From Homarus americanus (lineage: Eukaryota > Arthropoda > Malacostraca > Decapoda > Nephropidae), in NCBI RefSeq assembly GCF_018991925.1, contig NW_024725520.1, positions 786,001-850,000 of the forward strand: a stretch of 64,000 nucleotides of DNA. Reading direction: 5' to 3'. The translations under genes and the position numbers were made by a program. This document shows, piece after piece, positions 1-9,567 of the stretch. The notes beneath the pieces were generated by a model. That model was not told the origin of the DNA. It saw only the letters and a list, made by a program, of their open reading frames with translations, and searched no databases. Numbering within the stretch: position 1 is the stretch's first letter; each line of letters opens with the position of its first letter.

Positions 1-735
1 ATTCAGATTATTGCTCGGTCTTTAGCAGTTAGTTCGCCGTTTTCTGACTGTTGGTCCAATCTTTTCTCGTGATTTAGTTTGATACATTTAATAAAATCCC
101 TTGGGGTTTGACTTCGCCTCCCTTGCTACCTTCAGTTCATTATTCCTCCTTGCTTTACTTATCTCGGTCTTAAAACCCTACCGGCCAATACCTTATAATA
201 ATTTCGGAGGTAAACTTCACCACTATTTATTCTAACTCGCTTAATTTATTTTCTACACATCTCGGTATAGAGTCGGTGCCTCGGGTATCATGTTTAAATG
301 TTCCGTGGTGAAAACTGTTGAAATATATTTATTCTGATTATTGCTCGGTCGTCATCAGTTAGTTCGCCGGTATCTGACTATTAGTTCAATTTTTTCTCGT
401 GTTTTAGTTTGATACATTTAATAGAATCCCTTGGGGTTTGACTTCGCCTTCATTATTCCTCTTTGCTTTACATATCTCGGTCTTAAAACCCTACCGGCTA
501 ATACCTTGTAAGTAATATCGGAGGTAAATTTCACCACTATTTATTCTACTTATAGCCTTTCTTTGTTCCTTAATATTCTTTAAATAATTATTTATCCATT
601 TAGGGTCATTGTTTTTTTATTTGAGTTTTCTGTATGGTATGTTCTGCCTTTGTGCATTAAGTAACTTATTAATTAAATTTTTTTTGGAACTCGTCATCCT
701 CAACTGTCAGGTCTCCTGGTAAGGTGCCCTCTGTG
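1..735 (-). mobile_element. LINE ORF2 fragment (endonuclease-RT linker), partly duplicated
   Basis: Read on the minus strand, this stretch gives broken peptide resembling the linker between endonuclease and reverse transcriptase of CR1/L2-like LINEs, for example a SNPKGFY-like block around 430-450 and a DPKWINNYLKNI-like block near 560-600. Bases 1-235 and 331-548 are diverged direct copies of one another, so the segment was partly duplicated. Stops and frameshifts are frequent and no frame is intact. The family is inferred from motif memory; the boundary with the neighbouring LINE-A copy, near 735, is approximate. Confidence 0.55.
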
Positions 736-784
736 GGTACATTATACAAGAACATAAGAAAATAAGGAGTCTGCAATAGGCCGG

Positions 785-2230
785 TTGACCTGTGCATGGC
801 AACTCCTGTCTAGAGTTACAACCACACTATCATCCATGAATCTATCTAGCCTCCTTTTAAAACTTTCCAGCATTCCAGCACTTGTTGCAAAGCTTGTTCC
901 ACTCGTCCACCACCCTATTTGTGAACCAGTTCCTGCCTATCTCCCTCCTAAACCTAAACTTAGCCAACTTAAATCTGTTGCTACGAGTTCTGTCCTGCTC
1001 GGATATTATAATAACTTTATCTATATCCCCTTTATTGATCCCTTTCACCCACTTAAATACTTCTATCATATCTTCCTGCACTCTTCGTCTTTCTAGGGAA
1101 TGCAAGTTTAGTTTCTTTAATCTATCTTGAAATGGAAGGTTTTTAAGTCCCAGAATCATTTTCGTCATTCATCCATGCACCGACTCCAGTGAATTGATAT
1201 CCATTCTATAATAAGGGCACCAGAACTGAACAGCATAATCTAGGTGCGGCTTGACTAGCACAAGATATAGTTGCAATATGACTCCGCACTCTTATTACTT
1301 ACACTTGTAGATATAAAACCTAATACTCTGTGTGCCTTATTTTGAACATTAACGCGCTGTTTTCTAGGCCGTAGGTCCTGGCTTACAAGTCGACTACTCT
1401 AGGTTGATATTAAGGCTGTATACATTGAGTATTTGTTCTTCCAATATAAAGTATGCTGCACTTGCTGGTGTTGATTTTCATTTGCCATTTTTCTGACCAC
1501 TCCTGCAGTTTATTTAAATCCTCCTGTAGTGCATTTGCATTCTGCCCTGAATTAATCTGCCGCCCTATTTTGGTGACATCCGCAAACGTGATCCTCTTCG
1601 CCACTGATCGGCTTGTTCTTGGGCGATCGGTCAGACTCTTTTCCTTTATATTCTTCACCAAAGGTTTAATCGGTCACGTCTCTGTCACGCACTGTTGGCA
1701 AATACTGGGCATGCACCGGCTCCTGAATGTACCTGAACCCGCTCCAGTGTTGGTCAAGTCTTCTCTTGAAAGAGCTCACACTCGGTGCCGTCACAACACC
1801 TCCAAGAGTTTACAACCCTCACTCCGAAAAAGTTTGCCCTCACGGTTTTCCGGACTTGCGGCTTCTTCAATCTTGAGCTGTGACCCCTTGTGGGGCGAGC
1901 GTCCGCCAGCTTAAGGACACTCAACTGAGACTGAGATACCTTGGTTAATGGACGGCTATTTGGGAAAACTGATTGGTTTTAGAATCAATATACTGATATG
2001 CAGCGTCATTGCTGCTGATCTTAGTAACTAGATCGATTATGTAGATTATGATCAAGAGTGGGCCCAGTACTGACCCCTGGGGAACCCCACTGGTTACACA
2101 GCCCCACTTAGACTTAACATAATCTACGCTGACCCTGTGCGTGTTCTATTGGTGAGCCATGATTTTATCCAATTTAAAAGTTTCTCCTCGATACCATGAG
2201 CCTTACTTTTCACTTAACATTGTGTGAGGT
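785..2230 (-). pseudogene. LINE-A ORF2 reverse transcriptase and C-terminal region, interrupted
   Basis: The SGVPQGSVLGP block of non-LTR RTs is at 2059-2092 (minus). The catalytic block, normally FADDT, reads FADVT at 1573-1590, so the second catalytic Asp is lost. It is followed by the LQEDLNKLQEWSEKWQM helix. The C-terminal part (857-1168) has the MILGLKNLPFQDRLKKL and RRRVQEDMIEVFKW blocks, and the WNKL block of CR1/L2 ORF2 ends. A LINE-B piece separates the SGVPQ and FADVT blocks. The order agrees with a single LINE later hit by another. Confidence 0.75.
1597..1935 (-). mobile_element. LINE-B C-terminal/3' fragment inserted in LINE-A
   Basis: The minus strand encodes the LINE-B C-terminus, with LADARPTRGHSSRLKK, VRANFFGVRV and RYIQEPVHAQYLPT blocks. 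It ends in the same 3' sequence (GCCGATCAGTGGCGAAGAGGAT) as the copies at 10.4 kb and 28.8 kb. It sits between two RT blocks of LINE-A. The upstream limit may reach about 2010, because LINE-A coding sense is lost there. A stop and small indels show decay. Confidence 0.7.
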
Positions 2231-2479
2231 CACCGCATGTGATGTCATGTAATTCACCCCCAAGCGTGATGCCCCTTCTCTCAGCTGCCTCTTCAAATTA
2301 TCAAAGTTTGCCCTTCTGAAATCCTGGACTTTAGTGGAATTTTCCGTGCAGCTGCCCTGAATTTCTAATTTAAATCTTGTATCTTGTGTTCGCTGTTGGC
2401 AAGTTTGTTCCCTATCACGACATTACTAATGAGGTTTTCTCTGTTTGACGGAACTAAATCGAGTATATTATTACCCCAG

Positions 2480-3005
2480 ATAGGTTCAGTTATATGTTAG
2501 CGTGGGATTGTTTCAAGAAAATCCTCTGATTCTGAGTTACCTGTAAGGTCGATCCAATCTATTTGGCTAAAGTTAAAGTCGCCTACTATACAGACTTTGT
2601 TATGTATGGAAGCCCTGTGCATTTCATCCCAAATAAATCGCTCGTTAACTCTTAATCAAGATTAGGAAGTCTATATATTACTCCTGCGACTAATTTTTCC
2701 CTACCGTCTATTAATTTTATCAAAATTGTTTCTGTATTCCGCTCGGTTTTTATTTCCTTATTTGTTTCACACTTCATATTATCCCTGTCATAGATTGCAA
2801 CACCGCTTCCTTTCCTAATCTGCCTATCGGTATGGAATAATTTGTAACCTGCAATTTGGTATTCGACTGGTAACTCACGCTAGTCTAGGTTTATCCACGT
2901 TTCTGTGAATGCTATTATATCGAATTTTTCGGGACATACCAGCGCCCTGAATTCATCCATTTTATTTCTCATACTTCTACTGTTAGTGTAGTAGTCATTT
3001 AAGTT
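2480..3005 (-). pseudogene. LINE-A ORF2 endonuclease domain (EEP/APE-like), degraded
   Basis: Minus-strand peptide begins with a segment like SMRNKMDEFRALV and contains a TETW block at 2895-2906 (the Glu metal ligand of the EEP nuclease fold) and a VGDFN block at 2578-2592 (Asp and Asn of the active site). A typical VAGVIYR-like strand lies between them. A TAG follows the TETW block, and a frameshift separates it from the GDFN block. This domain nicks target DNA in LINE retrotransposition. The distal SDH-type motif is only weakly recognisable (an EHK-like triplet near 2380). Confidence 0.75.
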
Positions 3006-3178
3006 AATCGTTTTCTGAAGTTAGTTGTGTTCTGAGTCTTCTCTTTGTTATGATTAGGATTTAACTCCCTGCCTAATTTAGTTTTGTCATCATTCCTAGC
3101 ACTACTTCACTGTAACCTTTTCGTTTCATTTACCCGCTCCCACTGAAGTCTCCCCAATCCCTGCGCTCACATATTCCC

Positions 3179-3988
3179 CTAGCAGTTTAAAGATTTTGAT
3201 ATCTTTTGAACTGCCCTCTCGAGAGAGCCAACTAGGGTTGCCATCCCATCACTAGACAAATGTACCCCATCCCTAGTATTATGGTCCCTTCTGCTGTAAA
3301 AGTTGTCCCAGTTATCAATGAATGGGACTGATATTGACTTGCAATATGTCAAGACGGCCGTTGACTTCAACTGCCCTTGACAACCATTCATTGCCAACTC
3401 TCCTACTAGTCAGGACACCACTTATGTTAGGGATCCCTCCCTTCGACCTAATGCGTTCTATAGCTGTCTTGAACTTATCAAGAAGCTCCTCACTCCTACA
3501 CAAGCCAATATCATTGCCTCCTGCACTGAGGCAGATAATGGGTTTGTTCCCATTACCAGACAAGATATTGTCCATCCTGTCAACTAATCCCCCACCCCAG
3601 CTCCTGGCAAACATACCCTCATCCTATTTATATTTTTATCACAAAAAGCTCTGTCCAGGTACCGTACCTGGGAATCACCAACAATAAAGGTTTTCGTACC
3701 TTCCTTTGTCAGCTTTGTCCCTGATTATGCTGATGTCCAATTCGTCTATCAAAGGACTGAAAAAGTTGGTACACTTAGCTGTTGTTGTCGTATCCTTGGT
3801 GTTTTTCACCACCAGTTTGGTCGTCCCTCTCCTCACAACCATCCATTCGTCTGAGTTTTCGTCAGACACGGGCATTCCTTGTCTCGTTTCTTCCTTCATC
3901 CTCGCTATCACATCCTTTAATTTCAAGGTTTCTTCCTTGGCCCCCTCTAACTCAGGGCACAGCCCTGTTCACAAGTAGCACTAGCCAT
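3179..3988 (-). pseudogene. LINE-A ORF1 with SGNH-hydrolase (esterase) domain, frameshifted
   Basis: The start ATG is taken at 3988-3986 (minus). The esterase signature is complete across frames. A GDSQ block (block I, nucleophile Ser) lies near 3678. An SAGGNDI block (block III, Gly and Asn of the oxyanion hole) lies near 3530. A DGVHLS block (block V, catalytic Asp and His) lies near 3260. An early stop after about 13 codons and frameshifts near 3670 and 3390 break the reading frame. ORF1 esterases of this type are known from CR1/L2 LINEs, where they are thought to help particle assembly or membrane interaction. The ORF2 endonuclease follows directly on the same strand. It is not a host lipase gene: the neighbours are LINE ORF2 domains. 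Confidence 0.75.
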
Positions 3989-4109
3989 TACCGACAATTA
4001 ATAAACGGGAGCTAAGCCTGCCATGACCTTTCCTCTAGTGAGGTCAGAGCACTATTCAATGTACCTAGACAGTGTGGGTATACAAACAATGTACCTTGAC
4101 TGTATGGGT

Positions 4110-5660
4110 ATACAATGTACTGTACATTCGACAGAGAAGTGCCCCCTGATATGCTTATACACTTCGATTAGGTCGGGCGAAGCAGGTATTTTAATCTCTG
4201 GGTAGCTGAGGTTCCATAAAGCAGGCACCAGTCTGGTGGCCACCTTTGGACATTTTCAATCAGTTGACAGTCTCTAGCATACCTCGGGGACCAGACGTGG
4301 TGACAATACTCCAGACGCTTACTTAAGATCATCTTGACGAGCGACGGACCATCCAGATATGTAAACGATCTTATAAGACCTACTAGTTTCGTTGCCTGAT
4401 TCACCTTCTCACAATGGCCCGAGAACTTCAGTTCATTGTCGACATACACCCAGGTCCATTTCACATTCGGTCTCAATTAATGCAGTATCTGCGTCCTGTT
4501 GGGACATGTGATACACCTTACTATCGGTGCGACCCAGGTGCTTCCTTTTGCACTTTGTGACGTTGAATCTTGGTATTCATTTCCTCGACCATTCATGAAG
4601 TGCAAAGAGATCTTTCTGCAGCTCTTCACAATCTATTTGGTTCTTAATTTCCCTAAATAACTTGGCATCGTCCGCAAACATTTGTATGGAGGAGTGTATA
4701 GCTTCTGGAATATCATTTATGAAGCAGACAAACAACAACGGGCCCAATACACTGTACTGTGGTACAGGGCCGGCGCCAGCCTATTTGGCGCCCTTAGCAG
4801 GAGTGCAGCTGGCTCCCCCACCCGCCTTCCACTTCACGATTGAGTTTGCCCACAAAGTAATCAAGGTACCATATTGAAGAAACTGTTTACCTTGCACTGA
4901 TTTATTTTAATAAGATTCGGCGAAAGTAATCATGTTGACATCTTCAACCATCCTTTTTTTGGAAACACATAATTAGTATCAACCTGGTGAGGTCCTCTGC
5001 GAACAAGTTCTGCTTTTTCCTGGTTGGACATTGAGGATGGCCAGTCAGTGGGGTCACATTCGAGCTGTGGTGGTGCAGTACGAGCTGTGGTGGTGACACT
5101 GTATGTTGGCTGTAGCACTGTATTGGCGAGCTGTGGTGGTGACACTGTATCTGTTGGCTGTGAAGAATGGAGCTGTGGTGGTGACACTGTATGTTGGCTG
5201 TGTAGAAAGGAGCTGTGGTGGTGACACTGTATCTGTTGGCGCCCTTAGCATTTGTTAACCTCCCTTAATGGAAGCGGCGGCCCTGCTGTGGTACCCCGCT
5301 TGTGACGGTACACATGTACCATTTATCACCACACACTGTTTCCGGCCATGCAGAAAGTCTCCGCTCCACACTAGGACACTTCTCCGAATCCCGTACCCTT
5401 CCATTTTGATTCTCAGCCTTTCAAGGGGTAGCTGTCGAAAGCCTTGGCAAAATCTGAGTATATATTGTTGATATTGTCACCTTGTTCTAGAATTTGAGTC
5501 TAAGCATCTAGCACCTTGAGTAATTGTGTAAAGCAGGATCTTCCGGCATAAAACCGTGTTGGCATTCGTATACTGTACAAGGTTGTTTCGTAGCAGATGT
5601 TCCATCATGGCATCTCTTACGATGCTCTCTTACTAAACAATTTATTTCTTCGCCCACAAA
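4110..5660 (-). mobile_element. LINE-B copy (RT part), split by a hAT-type insertion
   Basis: On the minus strand, the RT begins near 5660 with a DFAKAFDS-like region (frameshifted) and an RLRIKMEGYGIR block near 5420. The GVPQ block is cut at 5286. Coding resumes at 4764 with an SVLGPLLFVCFINDIPEAI block, then FADDAKLFREI (4660-4690), the RFNVTKCKRKHLGR block and the YLDGPSLVKM block (4330-4360). It stops near 4125 without the normal C-terminus. The two catalytic Asp residues are still present in FADDA. Frameshifts and a stop after EWSRK make it non-functional. Removing the inserted 521-bp element plus one 8-bp duplicate brings the two halves of the GVPQ...VLGP block back into one frame. Confidence 0.75.
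4765..5285. mobile_element. Non-autonomous hAT-type element (521 bp) with 8-bp target duplication
   Basis: The left end is CAGGGCCGGCGCC and the right end, read inward on the opposite strand, is CAGGGCCGCCGCT, so the termini are imperfect inverted repeats (about 12 of 16 match). Both sides are flanked by the identical octamer CTGTGGTA (4757-4764 and 5286-5293). An 8-bp duplication and CAGGG ends are typical of hAT elements. It carries no transposase. Its right half holds about four copies of a roughly 47-bp repeat (5050-5240) containing GAGCTGTGGTGGTGACACTG. Confidence 0.85.
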
Positions 5661-6143
5661 GCACCTAGAGACATCATAAGACGGCCAAATATCCGTGTTT
5701 ACCTTACAATTAAATGAGAATCTAAGAATCTTGTATCGTTTTTATTACTTATAATTATTATTATTATCCAAACAACATCTCTGGGGGAAAAGGGGAACCA
5801 TATTTATTACTTCTTAATGGTGTTAACTAATTTTATAAACTTCTGGTAATAACTATAATATTATTGTTGTACTGTATTATGCCTTTAGGGGGATGTCCGT
5901 TTTCTATTGTAGACTTGACGAACATTGAAACACAGACTGAACTATCTAGCACAGTTTCTCTTCAATTTTTTTAATCTTATATTTTTACCTTTGTTCTAAT
6001 TTTCTGTATTAACTGTACTTGACAAAAATTTCCATAATGTGTTTATTTTTCATATGCCTTTTAACTTATAATAGCCTATAATATAATGTTCAATTTAATT
6101 TTTACATGCCGGTACATATAACAATGTTTCTTAACATTTTCAG
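5660..6143. other. AT-rich stretch upstream of the exonuclease gene
   Basis: No coding region or recognisable element. The end has the form of an intron 3' end: a T-rich run followed by TTTTCAG at 6137-6143, probably the acceptor of an intron in the 5' UTR of the next gene. Confidence 0.4.
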
Positions 6144-6171
6144 TTGAAGGTGTGAACATCAAGGCAGCGAG

Positions 6172-7077
6172 ATGACACAGGAGATGGACAAGGTGTTGTA
6201 TGACAGTGTGAAGCAGCTGGAGTTGTCTGAAGCTGAACTTCGCCGCTTTTGTTACCCACGCCCTCACTCGCAGTCCAAAAAATGTCAGCTCTTCAACATC
6301 AACAAGAGCTACAACAATGTGATGCCAGGTCCCCTCACCCGCACCTGTAAGCGCTGCGGGAAAGTGTACCACATTGACAAACACGGTCATCACATAATAC
6401 AAGAGACGTGTGCACACCACTGGGGTAAACTGTCAAGGACATTATCGCCCTACTACTACTGCTGTAAGCGACCACGCTACTCCGAACCCTGCACCACTGC
6501 CGAGCATCACGTTACGGAAGAAATAGACCCTGATAATTTAACAGGTTACATCCACACGGGACGCGACAGTAGTGTTAATACAATTGGTATATACGCCCTG
6601 GACTGTGAGATGGTCTACACGACAGACGGAATGGATGTTGCCGCTATCTCTGTTGTGGATTGGAAGCGTCGGCTGGTGTATGAGACACTGGTTAAACCTG
6701 ACGCTCCCATAGTGGACTACAACACAAAATTATCGGGGCTCACTGAGCAACAGTTCAGGAAAGTCACGACGCAACTACACGACGTCCATAAAAAGTTGCT
6801 GACGCTGTTCGGTAGTCACTCCATCCTGGTCGGTCACGGACTGGATCACGACCTTATGCGGCTAAAAGTTATACATGACCACGTGGTGGACACCAGCATC
6901 CTGTATCCTCACCCAAAGGGGCTTCCTATACGCAACTCACTGTCTTTCTTGAAGGAAAGGCACCTAGGTCTTGGCAAGACTTCCAACTTTGCCTACAAGT
7001 GCCGGGGCGACGCTGAGGCAACCATGATGCTCGTTCTAGCTAAGCGTAATAAGGGGAGGCGACAGTATAATTGTTGA
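6172..7077 (+). CDS. REXO1-family 3'-5' RNA exonuclease (DEDD fold), single coding exon
   Basis: A 301-residue protein matching the C-terminal module of REXO1 (RNA exonuclease 1 homologue). Residues 59-107 hold a Cys/His cluster (CKRC, ETCAHHW, YYCC), likely zinc binding. Residues 140-290 are the DEDD exonuclease: ExoI ALDCEM (Asp144, Glu146), then VKPDAPIVDYNTKLSG, ExoII GHGLDHDL (Asp227), VVDTSILYPH, and ExoIII GDAEA (Asp280). The usual ExoIII His, five residues before Asp280, is Tyr275 (codon TAC, one base from CAC). The family trims RNA 3' ends. REXO1 proteins are often much longer, so this is the catalytic end only. ATG 6172 is chosen because a splice-acceptor-like TTTCAG ends at 6143 and all three frames are stopped between it and 6172, which implies a non-coding 5' exon. 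No upstream exon was identified. Possible AATAAA signals lie at about 8052 and 8151. It could be an expressed retrocopy. Confidence 0.85.
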   Translation: MTQEMDKVLYDSVKQLELSEAELRRFCYPRPHSQSKKCQLFNINKSYNNVMPGPLTRTCKRCGKVYHIDKHGHHIIQETCAHHWGKLSRTLSPYYYCCKRPRYSEPCTTAEHHVTEEIDPDNLTGYIHTGRDSSVNTIGIYALDCEMVYTTDGMDVAAISVVDWKRRLVYETLVKPDAPIVDYNTKLSGLTEQQFRKVTTQLHDVHKKLLTLFGSHSILVGHGLDHDLMRLKVIHDHVVDTSILYPHPKGLPIRNSLSFLKERHLGLGKTSNFAYKCRGDAEATMMLVLAKRNKGRRQYNC

Positions 7078-7244
7078 GGTACACTGTTATAGTCGGACCT
7101 TGGAAAACCTACAGTATAGTGTTAAGTACCAACACTCCCATCATCTGTGGTGATGTGATATTTTTTTGTAAGTTTACTATTAATTACAACAAGAACCAAA
7201 TTAATGTTTATTGTGTCACACTTAACCTTGTGAACTGTCTGTGT

Positions 7245-7640
7245 CTCGGTCAATAACACCTGTTAACTATCGGTATGTGTGTGCTAGTAACACCTGTGAA
7301 GTATGGGTGTGTGTATGTTGGTAACACCTGTGAAGCATGGGTGTGTATGTCGGTAACATCTGTGAATTATGGGTGTGTATCAGTATCACCTGTGGAGTAT
7401 GAGGGTGTTTGTCAGTAACACCTGTGAAGTATGGGTGTATCATTAATACTTGTGAAGTATGGGTGTGTCAACACCTGTGAACTATGTGTGTGTGTGAGAG
7501 TTATGGGTGTGTGTCGGTAACACTGTCAACTATGGGTGTGTGTCAGTAACACCTGTGAGTTATGGGTGTGTCAGTAACACCTGTTAACTATGGGTGTGTG
7601 TCAGTAACGATTGTGACTTATGGATGTGTCGGTAACGCCT
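7245..7640. repeat. Minisatellite of about 30 bp
   Basis: About 13 diverged copies of a unit containing GGTAACACCTGTGAACTATG and GGTGTGTGTC. It lies just past the exonuclease stop codon and may fall in the 3' UTR. No coding capacity is evident. Confidence 0.85.
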
Positions 7641-8560
7641 GTTTTTTTTTTGTCACAACCACAAATGATGTTTTGTTACATTACGGTAAGTGTCAATTAC
7701 CTGAACTATCAAAAGTTTTTGTTTCAGTTCTGGTTGTATTATAAAAAAGTAATTTGTTATTAATTGCCAAAAGTTTTTAATTACTAAAAGTGATTTTACG
7801 TATCAGAAGATGTTTTAATTAACCAAAGAAAATGTTTACTTAATTTTTTTATTGTTTAATACGAAAAGTGTTTGTTACTACCCAATATTTTTGGTTATTA
7901 CAAAAAGTGCTTTTACTTGTTATTAGAGCCCGGATGTTAGGCAAAATGCGATAAATGCCCATATTTGCCTATTTTGTTGAATAATTAACCCATTTTGTTG
8001 AATTATGCCTACAATGCTTATTTTAGTGTTTTCTGTTATTTGTCAATAAGGAATAAATTATTTATCTGCAATTAGTACGATTGTATGGGAGGAAGGAAGG
8101 TAATGTGGCTGTATACATACTTTTAGTGTGCGAGATTTCATTTATGTTGAATAAAGCCTACCAGTACTTACCTACTTTTTTCATAACTTCGTGTAACCAT
8201 GCAACTGATACTTTATTGGTACTGTATATGTTAACAAACGGGTATATCTGTTAAGGGTCATGTGTAGTGAAAATGTATTTATTTTTTTTTCTGTTAAGGG
8301 ACATGTGTAGTGAAAATGTATTTACCTTTTTTCTACCATTCACACGACGTTTGTTTGTTTCTCGCTTAGAAGAAGAATGGCAAAAATTGAAAGGCATAAT
8401 GTACAAAATAAAAGTTTCAAAGGGTATAGAATAATTTTGCATTTTAAAAATAAAATGGTTGGTTGCCTATATTTGAATAGTTTAGTGTGTAGGGGTATCG
8501 AGATATTAATGTTGTCTAGCACTCAGGATGGAAGGAAACTCTAATGTGGTTTTCTTGTAT
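7641..8560. other. AT-rich non-coding stretch with a short direct repeat
   Basis: No gene seen. AATAAA hexamers at about 8052 and 8151 could serve the upstream gene. A 42-bp segment is repeated in tandem at 8248-8329, with cores TAAGGGTCATGTGTAGTG and TAAGGGACATGTGTAGTG. Confidence 0.5.
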
Positions 8561-8828
8561 AATATATAAGTTATATGATAGACAGTCTGGTGCTGGAGGT
8601 GCTGTGTGGTGAGGGGCTGCTTGGTAGAGACGTGCGGTGAGTAGCTTGTTGAAGGAGGTAGATGTGCAGGAGCTTCGTTAGATAAGATGTTGCCTGTTGC
8701 TGGCCTCCTGGTTGAATGAAATGTTAACAGTGTGGAGCTTGCTGGAGGAGATGTTGCTTGTTCAGGAAAATGGGCAGAATGAGAGTTGGTTGGTGAGGAA
8801 GCTCAGAGAAGGACATGCTTGCTGGCGG
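8561..8828. other. G-rich flank of the LTR pair, with partial internal copy
   Basis: GATGTTGCTTGTTCAGG at about 8750 is a diverged copy of LTR sequence at about 8891, so part of this flank may belong to the same retroelement. No TSD matching the other side (AGTGC at 9568-9572) was found. Confidence 0.35.
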
Positions 8829-9127
8829 GAGCGAGGACCGCCAGGCAGGCGGAGGAGAGGCGAGGGTCGCCAGGCAGCGGCAGAGGAGGAGGTGTTGCTT
8901 GTTCAAGAAGATTGGTCAGACTGAATCTCAATGGAGAGACAGAGCTTATATACCCCGCAGCAGCCGCTATGAGTCATGGTGGGAAAACCCGAGAAGTAGC
9001 CGGTGACTAGTTTCGTTGCTAAGATACAGTAACATCTGGTTGGTTGCTAGGGAAGGCGGCACATTGGAATGTGATAGCAGGTGGTGGGCTGCTACGCAGT
9101 TAGTTTGTAGGGGAGTCGTCCACTACA
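8829..9127 (-). mobile_element. Downstream LTR of a TRIM-like LTR element
   Basis: Nearly identical (a few substitutions and one indel) to 9268-9567. Read on the minus strand it starts TGTAGTGG. It contains TATATAAG (8945-8952) and a TCAGTC initiator (8919-8924), with 30 bases from the TATA box to the initiator A. This is a good arthropod core promoter layout. Confidence 0.7.
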
Positions 9128-9267
9128 ATACTCCCCCTCCCCTCCAGGCGGTGTAGGAGACTTGTTGATTGTAGAGTTGCTTAGCACATGTGAGGAAGAC
9201 CGGGCGGTGCATGCCTCATGTGAGACAACGGCGATGGCGTGATGAGCCGATCGCTGAAATACAACTG
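9128..9267 (-). mobile_element. Short internal region with polypurine tract
   Basis: Only 140 bp separate the two LTRs. On the minus strand GGAGGGGAGGGGGAG (9131-9145) ends three bases before the downstream LTR, the expected position of a polypurine tract priming plus-strand synthesis. No protein is encoded. A clear primer-binding site was not identified. Confidence 0.6.
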
Positions 9268-9567
9268 GAGCGAGGGACCGCCAGGCAGGCGGAGGAGAGG
9301 CGAGGGTCGCCAGGCAGCGGCAGAGGAGGAAGTGTTGCTTGTTCAAGAAGATTGGTCAGACTGAATCTCAATGGAGAGACAGAGCTTATATACCCCGCAG
9401 CAGCCGCTATGAGTCATGGTGGGAAAACCCGAGAAGTAGCCGGTGACTAGTTTCGTTGCTAAGATACGGTAACATCTGGTTGGTTGCTAGGGAAGGCGGC
9501 ACATTGGAATGTGATAGCAGGTGGTGGGCTGCTACGCAGTTAGTTTGTAGGGGAGTCGTCCACTACA
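9268..9567 (-). mobile_element. Upstream LTR of a TRIM-like LTR element
   Basis: Copy of 8829-9127 in the same orientation, starting TGTAGTGG at 9567 on the minus strand. The TATA box is at 9385-9392 and the TCAGTC initiator at 9359-9364. Alternatively the pair could be a tandem duplication of a solo LTR, but the polypurine tract at the right place favours a miniature LTR element. Confidence 0.7.

Larger units (their letters stand above)
740..4010 (-). mobile_element. LINE-A: decayed CR1/L2-like non-LTR retrotransposon
   Basis: A minus-strand LINE read from about 4010 down to 740. It shows, in order, an ORF1 with an SGNH-type esterase (3988-3179), an apurinic-type endonuclease (about 3005-2480), RT finger/palm pieces (about 2230-2015), the RT metal-site block with FADVT (1573-1590) and the C-terminal thumb-like region (1168-857). 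Much of the endonuclease-RT linker is missing. A fragment of another LINE (LINE-B) sits inside the RT, between the SGVPQ and FADVT blocks. Stops and frameshifts in every domain make it a dead copy. The 3' end is approximate. Confidence 0.8.

Noticed and set aside
785..1914. Plus-strand open frames of 82-153 codons
   Set aside because: They are antisense to recognisable LINE protein on the minus strand.
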